NCBI GenBank assembly: GCA_016235045.1
Contig: JACRME010000033.1
Span: 124,001-188,000, forward strand
Length of the DNA stretch: 64,000 nucleotides
Direction of reading: 5' to 3'
Origin: Nitrosomonadales bacterium
GTDB lineage: Bacteria; Pseudomonadota; Gammaproteobacteria; Burkholderiales; Gallionellaceae
Under the pieces are notes generated by a model. It was not told the DNA's origin and made no database searches. It saw nothing but the letters and a program-made list of their open reading frames with translations. This document shows, in pieces, positions 26,029 to 35,059 of the stretch; the stretch's first letter is position 1, and each line of letters opens with the position of its first letter. The position numbers and the translations under genes are program-made.

Positions 26029-26423
26029 GCAAACACTTTCTGCAGATGTGTGTATACCAAACAATAACAAGGGAAGCAGTAAAGTCAGGGAGGAAGCAAT
26101 TCAGACGCCTGAGCCAGCCAAGACGGGACAGGCGTTCTGATGAATAAACACTACCATGCCGCGAGGGTGGGTTGCTGCAGGTTCTCGATCGCCTTAGTCC
26201 AGGGAGCTACAGGGGGTCGCAATGTGGGAGCCTGGGGTTGGCCCAAAATCACATCAATAAAGGCGAGTAGTGAAAAAATAGGGGAGACTTCGGTGCGCTG
26301 CGTAGCCAATCTGCGTATCGGATTGCGTGCCGCAGTCTCCCTCTTTATTTGCCCGCTTGCCTTGCGTGGTGCAACACAGTCCCTCGCTTGGCGCCGTCCC
26401 TCGGAAAATTCCCGCCGCAGTCT
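26029..26423 (+). other. P3 transcript region, no convincing gene
   Basis: A GGGAGG sits about 65 nt after the -10, as in the P1 and P2 leaders, followed by a bulged hairpin around 26101-26140. ATG 26140 opens a 95-codon frame whose distance from the -10 (117 nt) matches the P1 and P2 start codons (113 and 127 nt), but the product has no recognisable signal peptide or domain and runs to the ppc 3' end. A stem GGGAGACT...AGTCTCCC near 26280-26338 followed by TCTTTATTT could end a transcript. It may encode an RNA or a decayed gene. Confidence 0.4.
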
Positions 26424-29192
26424 TTAGCCGCTGTTCCGCAATCCGGTCGCGATACCGTTGATGGAAAGGTGGATTGCCCGTTTCACTTTCTCGTCGTTAT
26501 CCCCGGCGCGATGTCGCTGCAACAGCGCCACTTGCAAGTGGTTGAGCGGGTCGATATACGGCATGCGCGTGAGCAGGCTGCGCGCAAAAGCCGGGTTGTC
26601 CTGCAACAGGGCCGAGTTGCCGGTTACCTTGAGCAGCAATTCCACGCTGGCATTCCACTCGCCGTCGATCTCCCCGAAAATACGCTCGCGCAATTCAACA
26701 TCCCCGACCAGTTCGGCATAGCGCGAGGCGATACCCATATCGGTTTTGGAGAGCACCATTTCCATGTTGGACATGAGGCCGCGGAAAAAAGCCCAGTTCT
26801 TGTACATCGCCTGCAATTGGGCAAGCCCGTTCTGTCCTTCGCGCTCCAGGAACAGCTTTACCGCGCTGCCGTAACCGTACCAGCCCGGCAACAGAATGCG
26901 GTTCAGTCCCCAACTGAACACCCAGGGAATGGCGCGCAGGTCTTCGATGCGGTTCGACGGCTTGCGCGACGCCGGGCGGCTGCCGATATTCAATTCGGCA
27001 ATCTCGCGGATGGGCGTCGCGGCAAAGAAGAAATCGGTAAAGCCGGGCGTCTCATACACCAGCCGACGATAGGCGGCATAGGCATCACGGCTCAACTCGT
27101 CCATGATGCGGTGGTATTCGGGCATGGCGCTGTCCGCCCCGTGCCGGTGCAGCAGCGTCGCTTCCATGGTCGCGGCGATCAGCGTTTCCAGGTTGCGGCG
27201 GCCGACCTCGGGGTTGGAGTATTTGCTGGAAATGACTTCGCCCTGTTCGGTGATGCGGATCTGCCCGTTCACGCTGCCCGGCGGCTGCGCCAGAATCGCG
27301 TCGTAACTGGGGCCGCCGCCGCGGCCCACCGTTCCGCCGCGGCCGTGGAACAAACGCAGCTCGACTCCGTGCTGCTGGAATACTTTCACCAGTTCGAGTT
27401 CGGCCTTGTACAGTTCCCAGTTCGCGGTGAGATACCCGCCGTCCTTGTTGCTGTCGGAATAGCCCAGCATCACCTCCTGCGTGTTGCCGCGGCTGGCCAG
27501 CAGCTTGCGGTACCAATCCAGCGAAAACAGTTCGTCCATGATCCGGCTGCAACCGCGCAAATCCTCGATGGTCTCGAACAGGGGAATGATGTTGACGTGC
27601 AAGGCATCGCTTCCCTCGAGCAAGCCGACCTGCTGCAGCATCAGCGCAAGTTCCAGCAGGTCGCTGACGGCATCCGTTTTGGAAATGATATGGTTGGGCA
27701 AGGCGGCGTGCCCGAAGCGCCGGTGAATCGCCGCCGCAGCCAGCATGATGCGCAGTTCGCCTTGCGGGATGGCCGAGTAGCGTTCGATGTCCGTCATCAG
27801 CGTTTTGCCGGCCTGCAGGGTTTCGAGCAGCACCCGGCGTTTTGCCGCTTCGTCCAGACCTGCGTAATCCGCCATTACTGAACCGGGCGCAAGCAGCTCG
27901 CCCACCGTCTGCTCGATGACCGCGCTGTGCTGGCGCATGTCCAACGGCGTCAGGTGGAAGCCGAACACTTCAGCCGAGCGGCGCAGATTGGCCAGCCGAC
28001 CCGTTGCCACATGCAGCGCGCCATGCCGGCGCAGCGAATCGATCACGATGTCGAGATCGACCATGAATTCCTGCGGCGTGGCATAAGGCTGCTCGTTTGC
28101 GCCCAGCGGCGGCTGGTGCGCGATGCTGTGGCCGAACTGTTTCGCCGTGGCCGACAGGCGCGAATAGATCAGGTTGCACGCGCGGCGGTAAGGCTCGTCC
28201 GCGCGCACGGGATCCTTGTCCGGCGAGTTGTCGGAGAGTCTGCGCAATTCGCTGCTGACGTCAGCCAGGCGGTCCGTCAGGCTCAGGCTGCGGCTCAACA
28301 CGTAGACTTCCGCCAGATAGTGCTCGAAAGCCAGCGCCGACTGCTGCTGCAACGCATCCTGCATCACATCGTGGGTGACGAACGGATTGCCGTCGCGGTC
28401 GCCGCCGATCCAGCTGCCGATGCGCAGCAGCGGCGGAACGACGATACCCTTGCCGAAACGCGCCTCGAATTGTTTCTCCAGATTGGCGTAAATCTTCGGA
28501 ATCTCGACCAGAAAGGTGTAGCGGTAATACTCCAATCCGTTGTTGATCTCGTCGCGCACGGTCAGCTTGGCGGTGCGCAGCATGCGCGTCTGCCACAGGA
28601 TCAGCACGGAACGGCGCAGCGCCTCCTCGTTCTCCTCAAGCTCGTCCGGCGTCATGTCGATGCGGTCGCGCTCGGAAAGAAAGCGGGCGATGTAGAGCTG
28701 GCAGTCGAGAATGCTTTTGCGCTGCACCTCGGTCGGGTGCGCAGTCAGGACCGGCGACACCAGCGCGATGTTGAGGAACGATTGCAGCGTTTGTGCATCG
28801 ACCGGCTTCTGCTGCAACCGGTTCAGCGTCAGCGGCAGCGTACCGTCGGCAGGCGCATTGCCGACCTTGAGGCGGGCGCGGTGCAGCCGGTTGTGGTGCT
28901 GGTCTTCGGCGATGTTGGAAAGCTGGGAGAAATAGCTGAACGAGCGCACCACGGCCAGGGTATCGGCGGGTGAGAGCGCGTCCAGTATCTGTTCCAGCGC
29001 CTCGCCGTCGCGTTCGTCCTGCGTCTTGCGGAAACGGACGGCGGCGCGGCGCACGTTTTCGATCAACTGGAAATATTCCTCCCCTTCCTGTTCGAGCAGG
29101 GTGTCGCCGAGAATGCGGCCCAACAGCCGCACGTCGTTGAGCAACGGCAAGTCCCGGCTGGAAATATCGGAGGGAGAGGCGATCAAATTCAT
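26424..29192 (-). CDS. ppc: phosphoenolpyruvate carboxylase
   Basis: 922 residues. It carboxylates PEP to oxaloacetate, replenishing the TCA cycle. The catalytic His is in LTAHPTEVQRKS (about 150), and the second active-site region GYSDSNKDGGYLTANW and FHGRGGTVGRGG are intact, as is the C-terminal NSG-type end. ATG 29192 (MNLIASPS) gives the normal length; the open frame extends 23 codons further without conservation. Transcribed away from hemC across an 93-bp divergent gap. Confidence 0.96.
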   Translation of the reverse strand: MNLIASPSDISSRDLPLLNDVRLLGRILGDTLLEQEGEEYFQLIENVRRAAVRFRKTQDERDGEALEQILDALSPADTLAVVRSFSYFSQLSNIAEDQHHNRLHRARLKVGNAPADGTLPLTLNRLQQKPVDAQTLQSFLNIALVSPVLTAHPTEVQRKSILDCQLYIARFLSERDRIDMTPDELEENEEALRRSVLILWQTRMLRTAKLTVRDEINNGLEYYRYTFLVEIPKIYANLEKQFEARFGKGIVVPPLLRIGSWIGGDRDGNPFVTHDVMQDALQQQSALAFEHYLAEVYVLSRSLSLTDRLADVSSELRRLSDNSPDKDPVRADEPYRRACNLIYSRLSATAKQFGHSIAHQPPLGANEQPYATPQEFMVDLDIVIDSLRRHGALHVATGRLANLRRSAEVFGFHLTPLDMRQHSAVIEQTVGELLAPGSVMADYAGLDEAAKRRVLLETLQAGKTLMTDIERYSAIPQGELRIMLAAAAIHRRFGHAALPNHIISKTDAVSDLLELALMLQQVGLLEGSDALHVNIIPLFETIEDLRGCSRIMDELFSLDWYRKLLASRGNTQEVMLGYSDSNKDGGYLTANWELYKAELELVKVFQQHGVELRLFHGRGGTVGRGGGPSYDAILAQPPGSVNGQIRITEQGEVISSKYSNPEVGRRNLETLIAATMEATLLHRHGADSAMPEYHRIMDELSRDAYAAYRRLVYETPGFTDFFFAATPIREIAELNIGSRPASRKPSNRIEDLRAIPWVFSWGLNRILLPGWYGYGSAVKLFLEREGQNGLAQLQAMYKNWAFFRGLMSNMEMVLSKTDMGIASRYAELVGDVELRERIFGEIDGEWNASVELLLKVTGNSALLQDNPAFARSLLTRMPYIDPLNHLQVALLQRHRAGDNDEKVKRAIHLSINGIATGLRNSG

Positions 29193-29285
29193 GATTTCGG
29201 CATAATGTCGTCGGCGCAAAACAGCGGCGCACCTGTTAGAATGCGCACGCTGCAACCGCAAATTATTTATCGTTAGGAAACCCCG

Positions 29286-30230
29286 ATGAGTCAGGCTTTA
29301 CTTACCCCGCCAGCCCGCCTGGTAATCGCTTCGCGCGAGAGCGCTTTGGCTATGTGGCAAGCCGAACACATTCGGGACAGGCTGCGCGCATTATACCCGC
29401 AAACCCCGGTCAGCATTCTGGGCATGACCACGCAGGGCGACCAGATATTGGACGTGACCCTGTCCAAGATCGGCGGCAAGGGCCTGTTCGTGAAAGAACT
29501 GGAAACCGCGCTGGAAAACGGCAGCGCCGACATCGCCGTGCACTCGCTGAAAGACGTGCCGATGAACCTGCCCGGCGGTTTCACCCTGGCCTGCATCGGC
29601 GAACGCGAAGACCCGCGCGATGCATTCGTCTCCAATCAATTCGACAATCTCGCGGCGTTGCCCGCGGGCAGCGTCGTGGGCACTTCCAGCCTGCGCCGCG
29701 AAAGCCAGTTGCGCGCGCGCTTTCCGCATCTCAGGATCGAGCCGCTGCGCGGCAACGTGCAGACGCGATTGCGCAAGCTGGACGAGGGCCAATACGCCGC
29801 CATCATCCTTGCCGCCGCCGGTTTGAAACGGCTGGGACTGGGCGCTCGCATCCGCAATGTCATTTCCAGCGACGACAGCCTGCCTGCCGTGGGACAGGGC
29901 GCACTGGGCATCGAGACGCGCGCCGACCGTACCGACCTGAAAGCCGTGCTGGCGCCGCTGCACCACGCCGACACCGCCGCCTGCGTGCTGGCCGAACGCG
30001 CCATGAGCCGCGCGCTGGCCGGCAGTTGCCAGGTGCCGCTGGGCGGTTTCGCGGAAGTGCAGGGCGCCAAATTGCGCATGCGCGGTTTTGTCGCCACGCC
30101 GGACGGCACGCGCTTGCTGCGCGCCGAGCATGTCGGCGACATCGCACAACCCGAAGCGCTGGGCGACCTGGTTGCGCGCGATCTGCTCCAGCAAGGCGCA
30201 GGCGAAATTCTCGCGGCGCTGTCTTTGTAA
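29286..30230 (+). CDS. hemC: hydroxymethylbilane synthase (porphobilinogen deaminase)
   Basis: 314 residues. It polymerises four porphobilinogens into hydroxymethylbilane. The dipyrromethane-cofactor Cys lies in [14 protein letters not shown] (about 245), and the substrate loop [13 protein letters not shown] and [15 protein letters not shown] are present. AGGA lies 9 bases before the ATG. It leads hemC-hemD-hemX-hemY; a palindromic repeat separates it from hemD. Confidence 0.96.
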   Translation: MSQALLTPPARLVIASRESALAMWQAEHIRDRLRALYPQTPVSILGMTTQGDQILDVTLSKIGGKGLFVKELETALENGSADIAVHSLKDVPMNLPGGFTLACIGEREDPRDAFVSNQFDNLAALPAGSVVGTSSLRRESQLRARFPHLRIEPLRGNVQTRLRKLDEGQYAAIILAAAGLKRLGLGARIRNVISSDDSLPAVGQGALGIETRADRTDLKAVLAPLHHADTAACVLAERAMSRALAGSCQVPLGGFAEVQGAKLRMRGFVATPDGTRLLRAEHVGDIAQPEALGDLVARDLLQQGAGEILAALSL

Positions 30231-30242
30231 GCAACAAACAAC

Positions 30243-30328
30243 CTTATGCCACAGAGGGCACAGAGATCACAGAGGAAAAGCAAAACCACTTCAGGTTTTC
30301 TCTGTGTGCTCTGTGTTCTCTGTGGCAA
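30243..30328. repeat. imperfect inverted repeat of CACAGAG/CTCTGTG type
   Basis: GCCACAGAGGGCACAGAG on the left pairs with CTCTGTGTGCTCTGTGTTC and CTCTGTGGC on the right, making a long hairpin that fills the hemC-hemD gap. This CACAGAG pattern is a common dispersed intergenic repeat in proteobacteria. Confidence 0.7.
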
Positions 30329-30336
30329 ATGAATTT

Positions 30337-31107
30337 ATGACTTCCGGCGTTCCGCTCGCCGGACTCAACATCGTCGTCACGCGCCCGCGCGGACAGGCCG
30401 CCGGTCTGGTGCAGCGCATCGAACAACTGGGTGGCAAGCCGCTGTTGTTTCCCTTGCTGGAAATCGACGCGGTGCGCGACGATCAATTGCTGCGCAAGCA
30501 ATTGGCTCAACTGAAACAAGCCGACCTGGCCATCTTCATCAGCTCGAATGCGGTGCGTTACGGCATGGCCGCGATACGCGCAGCGGGCGATCTTCCCGCC
30601 ACGCTGGTGCTGGCTGCCGTCGGGCAGGGCAGTGCCACGGCGCTGCGCGCACTGGGTATCGAACGCATTATCGTCCCGGCAGAGCGCTTCGACAGCGAAG
30701 GCTTGCTGGCATTACCCGAATTGCAGGATGTCGCCGGGAAACAGGTGATGATCTTCCGCGGCGACGGCGGGCGTGAGCTGCTGGGCGATACGCTCAAGGC
30801 GCGCGGCGCTCAGGTGGAATACGTCACCTGTTACTTGCGCAGCAAACCCGAACTGGATGCGGAGACGATGTTGGGGTCTTCACCGGACGCGATCGCGGTG
30901 ACCAGCAGCGAAGCATTGGGATACCTGTGGGAGATGCTCGATACAACGCAACGCAAACGTGTCGGCGCAATACCTTTGTTCGTGCCGCACGCGCGTATCG
31001 CCGAGGCGGCAAGGCAGCAGGGCTGGCAGCAGGTGGTTGTCACCGATTCCGGAGATGACGGAATGTTGTCGGGTTTGATAGCATGGGCCAACACCAAACG
31101 GAAATGA
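30337..31107 (+). CDS. hemD: uroporphyrinogen-III synthase
   Basis: 256 residues. It closes hydroxymethylbilane to uroporphyrinogen III with D-ring inversion. The fold is poorly conserved, but IVVTRPRGQAAGLVQRIEQL at the start, FISSNAVRYGM and VTSSEALGYLW are typical. ATG 30337 directly follows the repeat and has no good ribosome-binding site, so expression may rely on readthrough from hemC. hemX begins 4 bp after its stop. Confidence 0.92.
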   Translation: MTSGVPLAGLNIVVTRPRGQAAGLVQRIEQLGGKPLLFPLLEIDAVRDDQLLRKQLAQLKQADLAIFISSNAVRYGMAAIRAAGDLPATLVLAAVGQGSATALRALGIERIIVPAERFDSEGLLALPELQDVAGKQVMIFRGDGGRELLGDTLKARGAQVEYVTCYLRSKPELDAETMLGSSPDAIAVTSSEALGYLWEMLDTTQRKRVGAIPLFVPHARIAEAARQQGWQQVVVTDSGDDGMLSGLIAWANTKRK

Positions 31108-31111
31108 CGCT

Positions 31112-32188
31112 ATGAGCGATTCACTGGAACAACCCTCTTCCGCCAAATCCTCCGCCACAACGGAGGCTGGGCGTCCCGCCGCAGCGCGCAGCCGTTTCGG
31201 CGAAATGCTCGCGCGCATGACGCTGACGCACCTGACCCTGGTGGTGCTGGTGGCGGTCTTCGTCTGGCAATGGCTGGATGCGCACACCCAACTCAACCAG
31301 ACGCAGCAGCAGGTGGCGCAACGCCTGTCCGAGGTGGAAGCGTCAAACAAGGCCAACCAGATGTTGTTGGCGCAGAACCAGGAACTGGTGCGCGAACTCG
31401 GCGGCAAACTCAGCCTGGTGGAGACCAAATATGCGGAGACACAGAACCAGCGCGCCGCACTGGAATCGCTGTACCAGGAAATGTCGAGCAGCCGCGACCA
31501 GACCGCGCTGGCCGAAGTCGAACAGATGCTGCTCATCGCCGGACAGCAGTTGCAACTCTCCGGCAATGTGAAAGCGGCGCTGATCGCCCTGCAACAGGCG
31601 GAAAGCCGTTTGCAGCGGCCCGCCTTCGCCAGTCTGCGCAAACGCATCGGCCAGGACATCGACAAATTGCGCGCCTTGCCCAGCATCGACGTGCCGGCCA
31701 TCAACCTGCGCCTGGATGGGGTGATCGGCGCGGTGGATAAGCTGGTGCTGGCGCAGGACACGCGCATCCAGGTGCAGCAGCCCGAGGCAACAGCAGCCGA
31801 TCCGGCCGAAAGCGCATGGAGGCGCTTCTGGCGCGAGTTTTGGCAGGAAACGAAACATCTGGTGCGCATCGAGAATACCGAACAGCAGGAAATGCCGCTG
31901 CTGTCGCCGACGCAGGCATATTTCCTGCGCGAGAACCTGAAACTGCGCCTGCTCTCCGCGCGCATGGCACTGCTGACGCGCGACGAAGTGAGCTTCCGCC
32001 GCGACCTGAAGACGTCGCAGGAGTGGCTCAAGCGCTACTTCGACATCAAATCGGCCGAGTCCGCGCAGGCATTGGGCGCGCTGCAGAAACTCGCCGCCTC
32101 CAACATCGTCATCGACATGCCGGATATCAGCGGCAGCCTGGAAGCAGTACGCAACTATCGCGTCTCGCGCGAGCGGGGTGTGCGGTGA
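31112..32188 (+). CDS. hemX: HemX-family membrane protein
   Basis: 358 residues. One membrane helix (about 38-55, LTLVVLVAVFVWQWLDA), a coiled coil (about 60-125) and a helical periplasmic domain (TAYFLRENLKLRLLSARMAL-like region near 270). Annotated as uroporphyrinogen-III C-methyltransferase-like, but it lacks a SAM-methyltransferase fold; its role in heme synthesis is unclear. It overlaps hemY by 4 bases (GTGA). Confidence 0.88.
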   Translation: MSDSLEQPSSAKSSATTEAGRPAAARSRFGEMLARMTLTHLTLVVLVAVFVWQWLDAHTQLNQTQQQVAQRLSEVEASNKANQMLLAQNQELVRELGGKLSLVETKYAETQNQRAALESLYQEMSSSRDQTALAEVEQMLLIAGQQLQLSGNVKAALIALQQAESRLQRPAFASLRKRIGQDIDKLRALPSIDVPAINLRLDGVIGAVDKLVLAQDTRIQVQQPEATAADPAESAWRRFWREFWQETKHLVRIENTEQQEMPLLSPTQAYFLRENLKLRLLSARMALLTRDEVSFRRDLKTSQEWLKRYFDIKSAESAQALGALQKLAASNIVIDMPDISGSLEAVRNYRVSRERGVR

Positions 32189-33363
32189 GGTGGCTGCTGT
32201 GGCTGCTCGGGCTGTTTGCCGCGGCGGTCGGCGTGATGCTGGTGGCGCGCAACCCCGGCTACGTGCAGTTCGTCTATCCGCCTTACAAGATGGAGATGTC
32301 GCTGACCCTGTTTGTATTCTCGCTGACGGTCGTTTTTGTGCTGGGATACCTGCTGGTGCGCGTCACCGTCGTCACATTGCGGTTGCCGGAATACGTGCAT
32401 AAATTCCGCGAGGAGCGCGCTGCCGGCAAGGGCCGCGAGGCGATGCAGGAAGCGCTCAGGGCCTATTTCGAAGGGCGCTTTGCGGCGGCGGAAAAAGCGG
32501 CCGTGCGCGCCATGAAACTGGGCGAAAAGTCCGGGCTCAACCCCATCGTGGCGGCGCGCGCCGCCCACGAGTTGCGCGAATTCGACAAGCGCGATGCCTA
32601 CCTCGCCGATGCCGGCAACAAGACCGTGGGCGAGTCCACCATGCGCCTGATGGCGAAGGCCGAATTCCTGCTGGACCAGAAACAGCCGCAGTCTGCGCTC
32701 AATTCGCTGAAGGAGTTGAGCGCAACGGGGATGCACAAGCATATCGGCGCACTCGGCCTGGAACTGAAAGCACAGCAACAGGCAAGAAACTGGGAAGCGG
32801 TGCTGGACGTGACGGCGCAACTGGAGAAGCGCAATGCCATCGACAAAGTCGTCGCCGGGCAACTGCGCCAGCAAGCCTGGCTGGAGAAGCTGCGCAACCA
32901 GGCGGCGGACATCGGCACGTTGCGGGCATTGTGGAAATCCGTGCCGAACGAACTCAGGCGCCGCAGCAAAATCGCCGCGGCGGCGGCGCAGGCATTCAGC
33001 AAACTCGGCGATTGCCAAAGCGCCCAGCAACTGCTGACCGAGAGCCTGAACGCGCAATGGGACAGCGAACTGGTGTCGCTGTACGGCGAATGCCGCGGCG
33101 ACAACAACGTCGCGCAGATCGAACAGGCCGAACGCTGGCTGAAACAACACACCGACGACGCGGGCCTGATGCTTGCCCTGGGCAAACTCTGCCTGTATCA
33201 GGGACTGTGGGGCAAAGCGCAAAGCTATCTCGATGCCAGCATCAGCCTGGCGCCGCAGCGCGATGCCTATACGTCGCTGGGACAACTGGCCGAGAAAATG
33301 GGCAAGCCCGAGCAGGCGCTTGCCTACTTCCAGCAGGCGACGCAGGCGGACAAGTCCGCGTAG
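32185..33363 (+). CDS. hemY: HemY-type TPR inner-membrane protein
   Basis: 392 residues from a GTG overlapping the hemX stop. Two membrane helices (about 3-22 and 38-62) form the HemY N-domain (YVQFVYPPYKMEMSL), followed by TPRs to the end (GQLAEKMGKPEQALAYFQQA). It belongs to the proteobacterial HemY (hemCDXY-linked) family, not to protoporphyrinogen oxidase HemY of Bacillus. It probably organises heme-synthesis enzymes at the membrane. Confidence 0.9.
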   Translation: MRWLLWLLGLFAAAVGVMLVARNPGYVQFVYPPYKMEMSLTLFVFSLTVVFVLGYLLVRVTVVTLRLPEYVHKFREERAAGKGREAMQEALRAYFEGRFAAAEKAAVRAMKLGEKSGLNPIVAARAAHELREFDKRDAYLADAGNKTVGESTMRLMAKAEFLLDQKQPQSALNSLKELSATGMHKHIGALGLELKAQQQARNWEAVLDVTAQLEKRNAIDKVVAGQLRQQAWLEKLRNQAADIGTLRALWKSVPNELRRRSKIAAAAAQAFSKLGDCQSAQQLLTESLNAQWDSELVSLYGECRGDNNVAQIEQAERWLKQHTDDAGLMLALGKLCLYQGLWGKAQSYLDASISLAPQRDAYTSLGQLAEKMGKPEQALAYFQQATQADKSA

Positions 33364-33421
33364 GCAACCCCCGGCTATGCCGCTTGTCCTCTCTCCCATG
33401 CAGGCCAATGGATGGGCGGCT

Positions 33422-33512
33422 TCAACTCCTTCCCCCATGCAGGGGGAAGGTTGGGATAGGGGTAGAAATTACGATCATATCCGCACCTGGTTTCTACCCC
33501 CACCTATCCTCC
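33422..33512. repeat. dispersed repeat with CCCCCATGCAGGGGG core and inverted TTTCTACCCC
   Basis: CCTTCCCCCATGCAGGGGGAAGG is followed by GGATAGGGGTAGAAA and, after about 30 bp, TTTCTACCCCCACCTATCC. A second copy in the opposite arrangement lies at 39224-39334. It is part of a ~540-bp gene-free interval after hemY. Confidence 0.75.
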
Positions 33513-33520
33513 ACAAACCC

Positions 33521-33546
33521 CGTCATTCCGGCGCACCGGAATCCAG
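33521..33546. repeat. dispersed palindrome (GTCATTCCGGCG type)
   Basis: GTCATTCCGGCGCACCGGAATCCAG is the same family as 39104 and 25810. Confidence 0.65.
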
Positions 33547-33637
33547 CAGAACAAATATCTGCGCAGCGACAAAACCACACCGGTTTCCCGCAACGCGGGG
33601 GATGTTTTACTAACCTGCCTACTTCACGAGGAAATTT

Positions 33638-33703
33638 GTAGGAGCCCGGCTTGCCGGGCGATTTTCCGCATAAACCTTATCGCGCAACAAGTTGCGCTCC
33701 TAC
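33638..33703. repeat. palindromic repeat GTAGGAGC...GCTCCTAC
   Basis: The outer arms TGTAGGAGC / GCTCCTACG enclose two inner hairpins (GCCCGGCTTGCCGGGC and GCGCAACAAGTTGCGC). Typical REP-like intergenic element. Confidence 0.75.
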
Positions 33704-33781
33704 GGATTTTTCTTGATGAGTCAATGGTGCGCCTGCGCACCTTACAACTAAGCGGCCCCCGAAAAAGATATAGATGCAGTT

Positions 33782-33803
33782 CTATATCTTTTGGCATATA
33801 TCC
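33782..33803 (+). promoter_or_regulatory. CTATATC-TTTTGGCATATAT element (copy B)
   Basis: It shares the 12-mer TTTGGCATATAT with copy A at 15624, and is preceded by GATATAGATGCAG, which forms an inverted repeat with TTCTATATC. It lies 100 bp before the gene at 33905. Candidate regulator site. Confidence 0.4.
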
Positions 33804-33904
33804 GGCTTATGACGGTGCTGTTAAAGTCCGGCTTGGATTGGTGTGCGATATGGATCTTGATTACTCCAATGGATTCGTAAGTGGATGATTAATAGGAGGT
33901 GAAA

Positions 33905-34297
33905 ATGGGCCGTACGGTACATTTCCTGATACTGGGTTGGTTGGTTGCCCTGACGGCCACGGTTTCGGCGTGCGCCCAACCGGTTAAAATATCCCAGGCA
34001 CCCGCGTCGACCGGGACAAAACCGGAACTCGGTACCACCGAAGAAGAGCCGCGCGTCCCGGACGAATACCTCATCACCCTGTCTCCCGATGCGGATAAGG
34101 GCGTAATCGCCGAACATTTCGGGCGTTATGGGATAAAGGACATCTATGCGCTGGGCGGCGAGACCTATTTGCTGGTTTTAGTGAACGATCCCGGTCCGCA
34201 ACAAATGGTCGCGCTGGTCGATGAAGATTCCCGTGTGATGGCGATCCAACCCAATCTCGTTTTCTGGGACAATCGATCGGGCAGCATTACAAAATAA
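33905..34297 (+). CDS. small lipoprotein resembling an S8-protease pro-domain
   Basis: 130 residues. Lipoprotein-type signal (lipobox TVSAC, about 19-23). The mature part has VPDEYLITLSPDADKG, then YGIKDIYALGGETYLLVLV and IQPNLVFW, a pattern like the I9-type propeptide/inhibitor fold of subtilisin-family proteases, with no protease domain attached. AGGAGG lies 5 bases before ATG 33905. A real S8 protease is encoded 2.6 kb downstream. The I9-like reading is inference from motif spacing; otherwise unknown. Confidence 0.65.
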   Translation: MGRTVHFLILGWLVALTATVSACAQPVKISQAPASTGTKPELGTTEEEPRVPDEYLITLSPDADKGVIAEHFGRYGIKDIYALGGETYLLVLVNDPGPQQMVALVDEDSRVMAIQPNLVFWDNRSGSITK

Positions 34298-34356
34298 GCG
34301 CCAAAGCGCATGTTCGGCCGCCGCTGCAGCAACGGATGCGGCACAAAGGAGGAGGA

Positions 34357-34926
34357 ATGAAACAGACAATCCTGCGGCTGGCAGCCGCAATTCTTATTTC
34401 CATGCATGCGTGCGCCTGGGCGGGCACCATCTTCAAGTGCAAGAATTCAGCCGGCGTCACCCAATACCAGGAGAAACCCTGCGAGAAAGAAGCGCAGGCC
34501 ATTTCCTCCTGGGCCGATACCTCCTCGACCAAACTGGAAGTCGACGAAGATTCTCCCGGAGCGGAAAACCAGACGCTGGTTCTCGCCCAGGGGCAGGGCG
34601 GGCACTACTATATCGATGGCTCGGTAAACGACAATTTCCTGAACTTCGTCGTCGACACCGGCGCGACCATCGTCGCCCTGCCGCTCTCCTTCGCGAGCAG
34701 CGCCGGGCTGAAGTGCAAGCAAAAAGTGATGATGATGACTGCGAACGGCCAGGCCCAGGGCTGCATCACCACGATAGACAGGCTCAAAATCGGGAATTTC
34801 ACGCTGCGCTATGTGGATGCGGTGATGCAGCCCAACCTCAGCCAGCCCCTGCTCGGCATGAACGTGCTGAAGCAGTTCCGCGTCGAACAGGACAACGGGC
34901 AGATGCGGTTGTCGAGGAAGTATTGA
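34357..34926 (+). CDS. secreted retropepsin-like aspartic protease with DUF4124 N-domain
   Basis: 189 residues. Signal peptide cleaved after CAWA (22). A short DUF4124-like segment (IFKCKNSAGVTQYQEKPCEK) precedes a single-chain retropepsin-like domain with FVVDTGATIVALPLS (catalytic Asp in DTGA, about 109) and the closing LLGMNVLKQF. The enzyme would dimerise to make its active site. GGAGGAGG just upstream of ATG 34357. Probably periplasmic; substrate unknown. Confidence 0.85.
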   Translation: MKQTILRLAAAILISMHACAWAGTIFKCKNSAGVTQYQEKPCEKEAQAISSWADTSSTKLEVDEDSPGAENQTLVLAQGQGGHYYIDGSVNDNFLNFVVDTGATIVALPLSFASSAGLKCKQKVMMMTANGQAQGCITTIDRLKIGNFTLRYVDAVMQPNLSQPLLGMNVLKQFRVEQDNGQMRLSRKY

Positions 34927-35059
34927 TTTTTTGATCAGCCGTTCCGCGCAAGGGAGGCAGTGCAATTTCAGGAGCAGGAAAAACCGGATGGACTTGAATT
35001 CAGGCGTGGATGGTGCAAGAGGCCGATACAAATTTTTTGTTAATTTATAAAGGTAAGTC

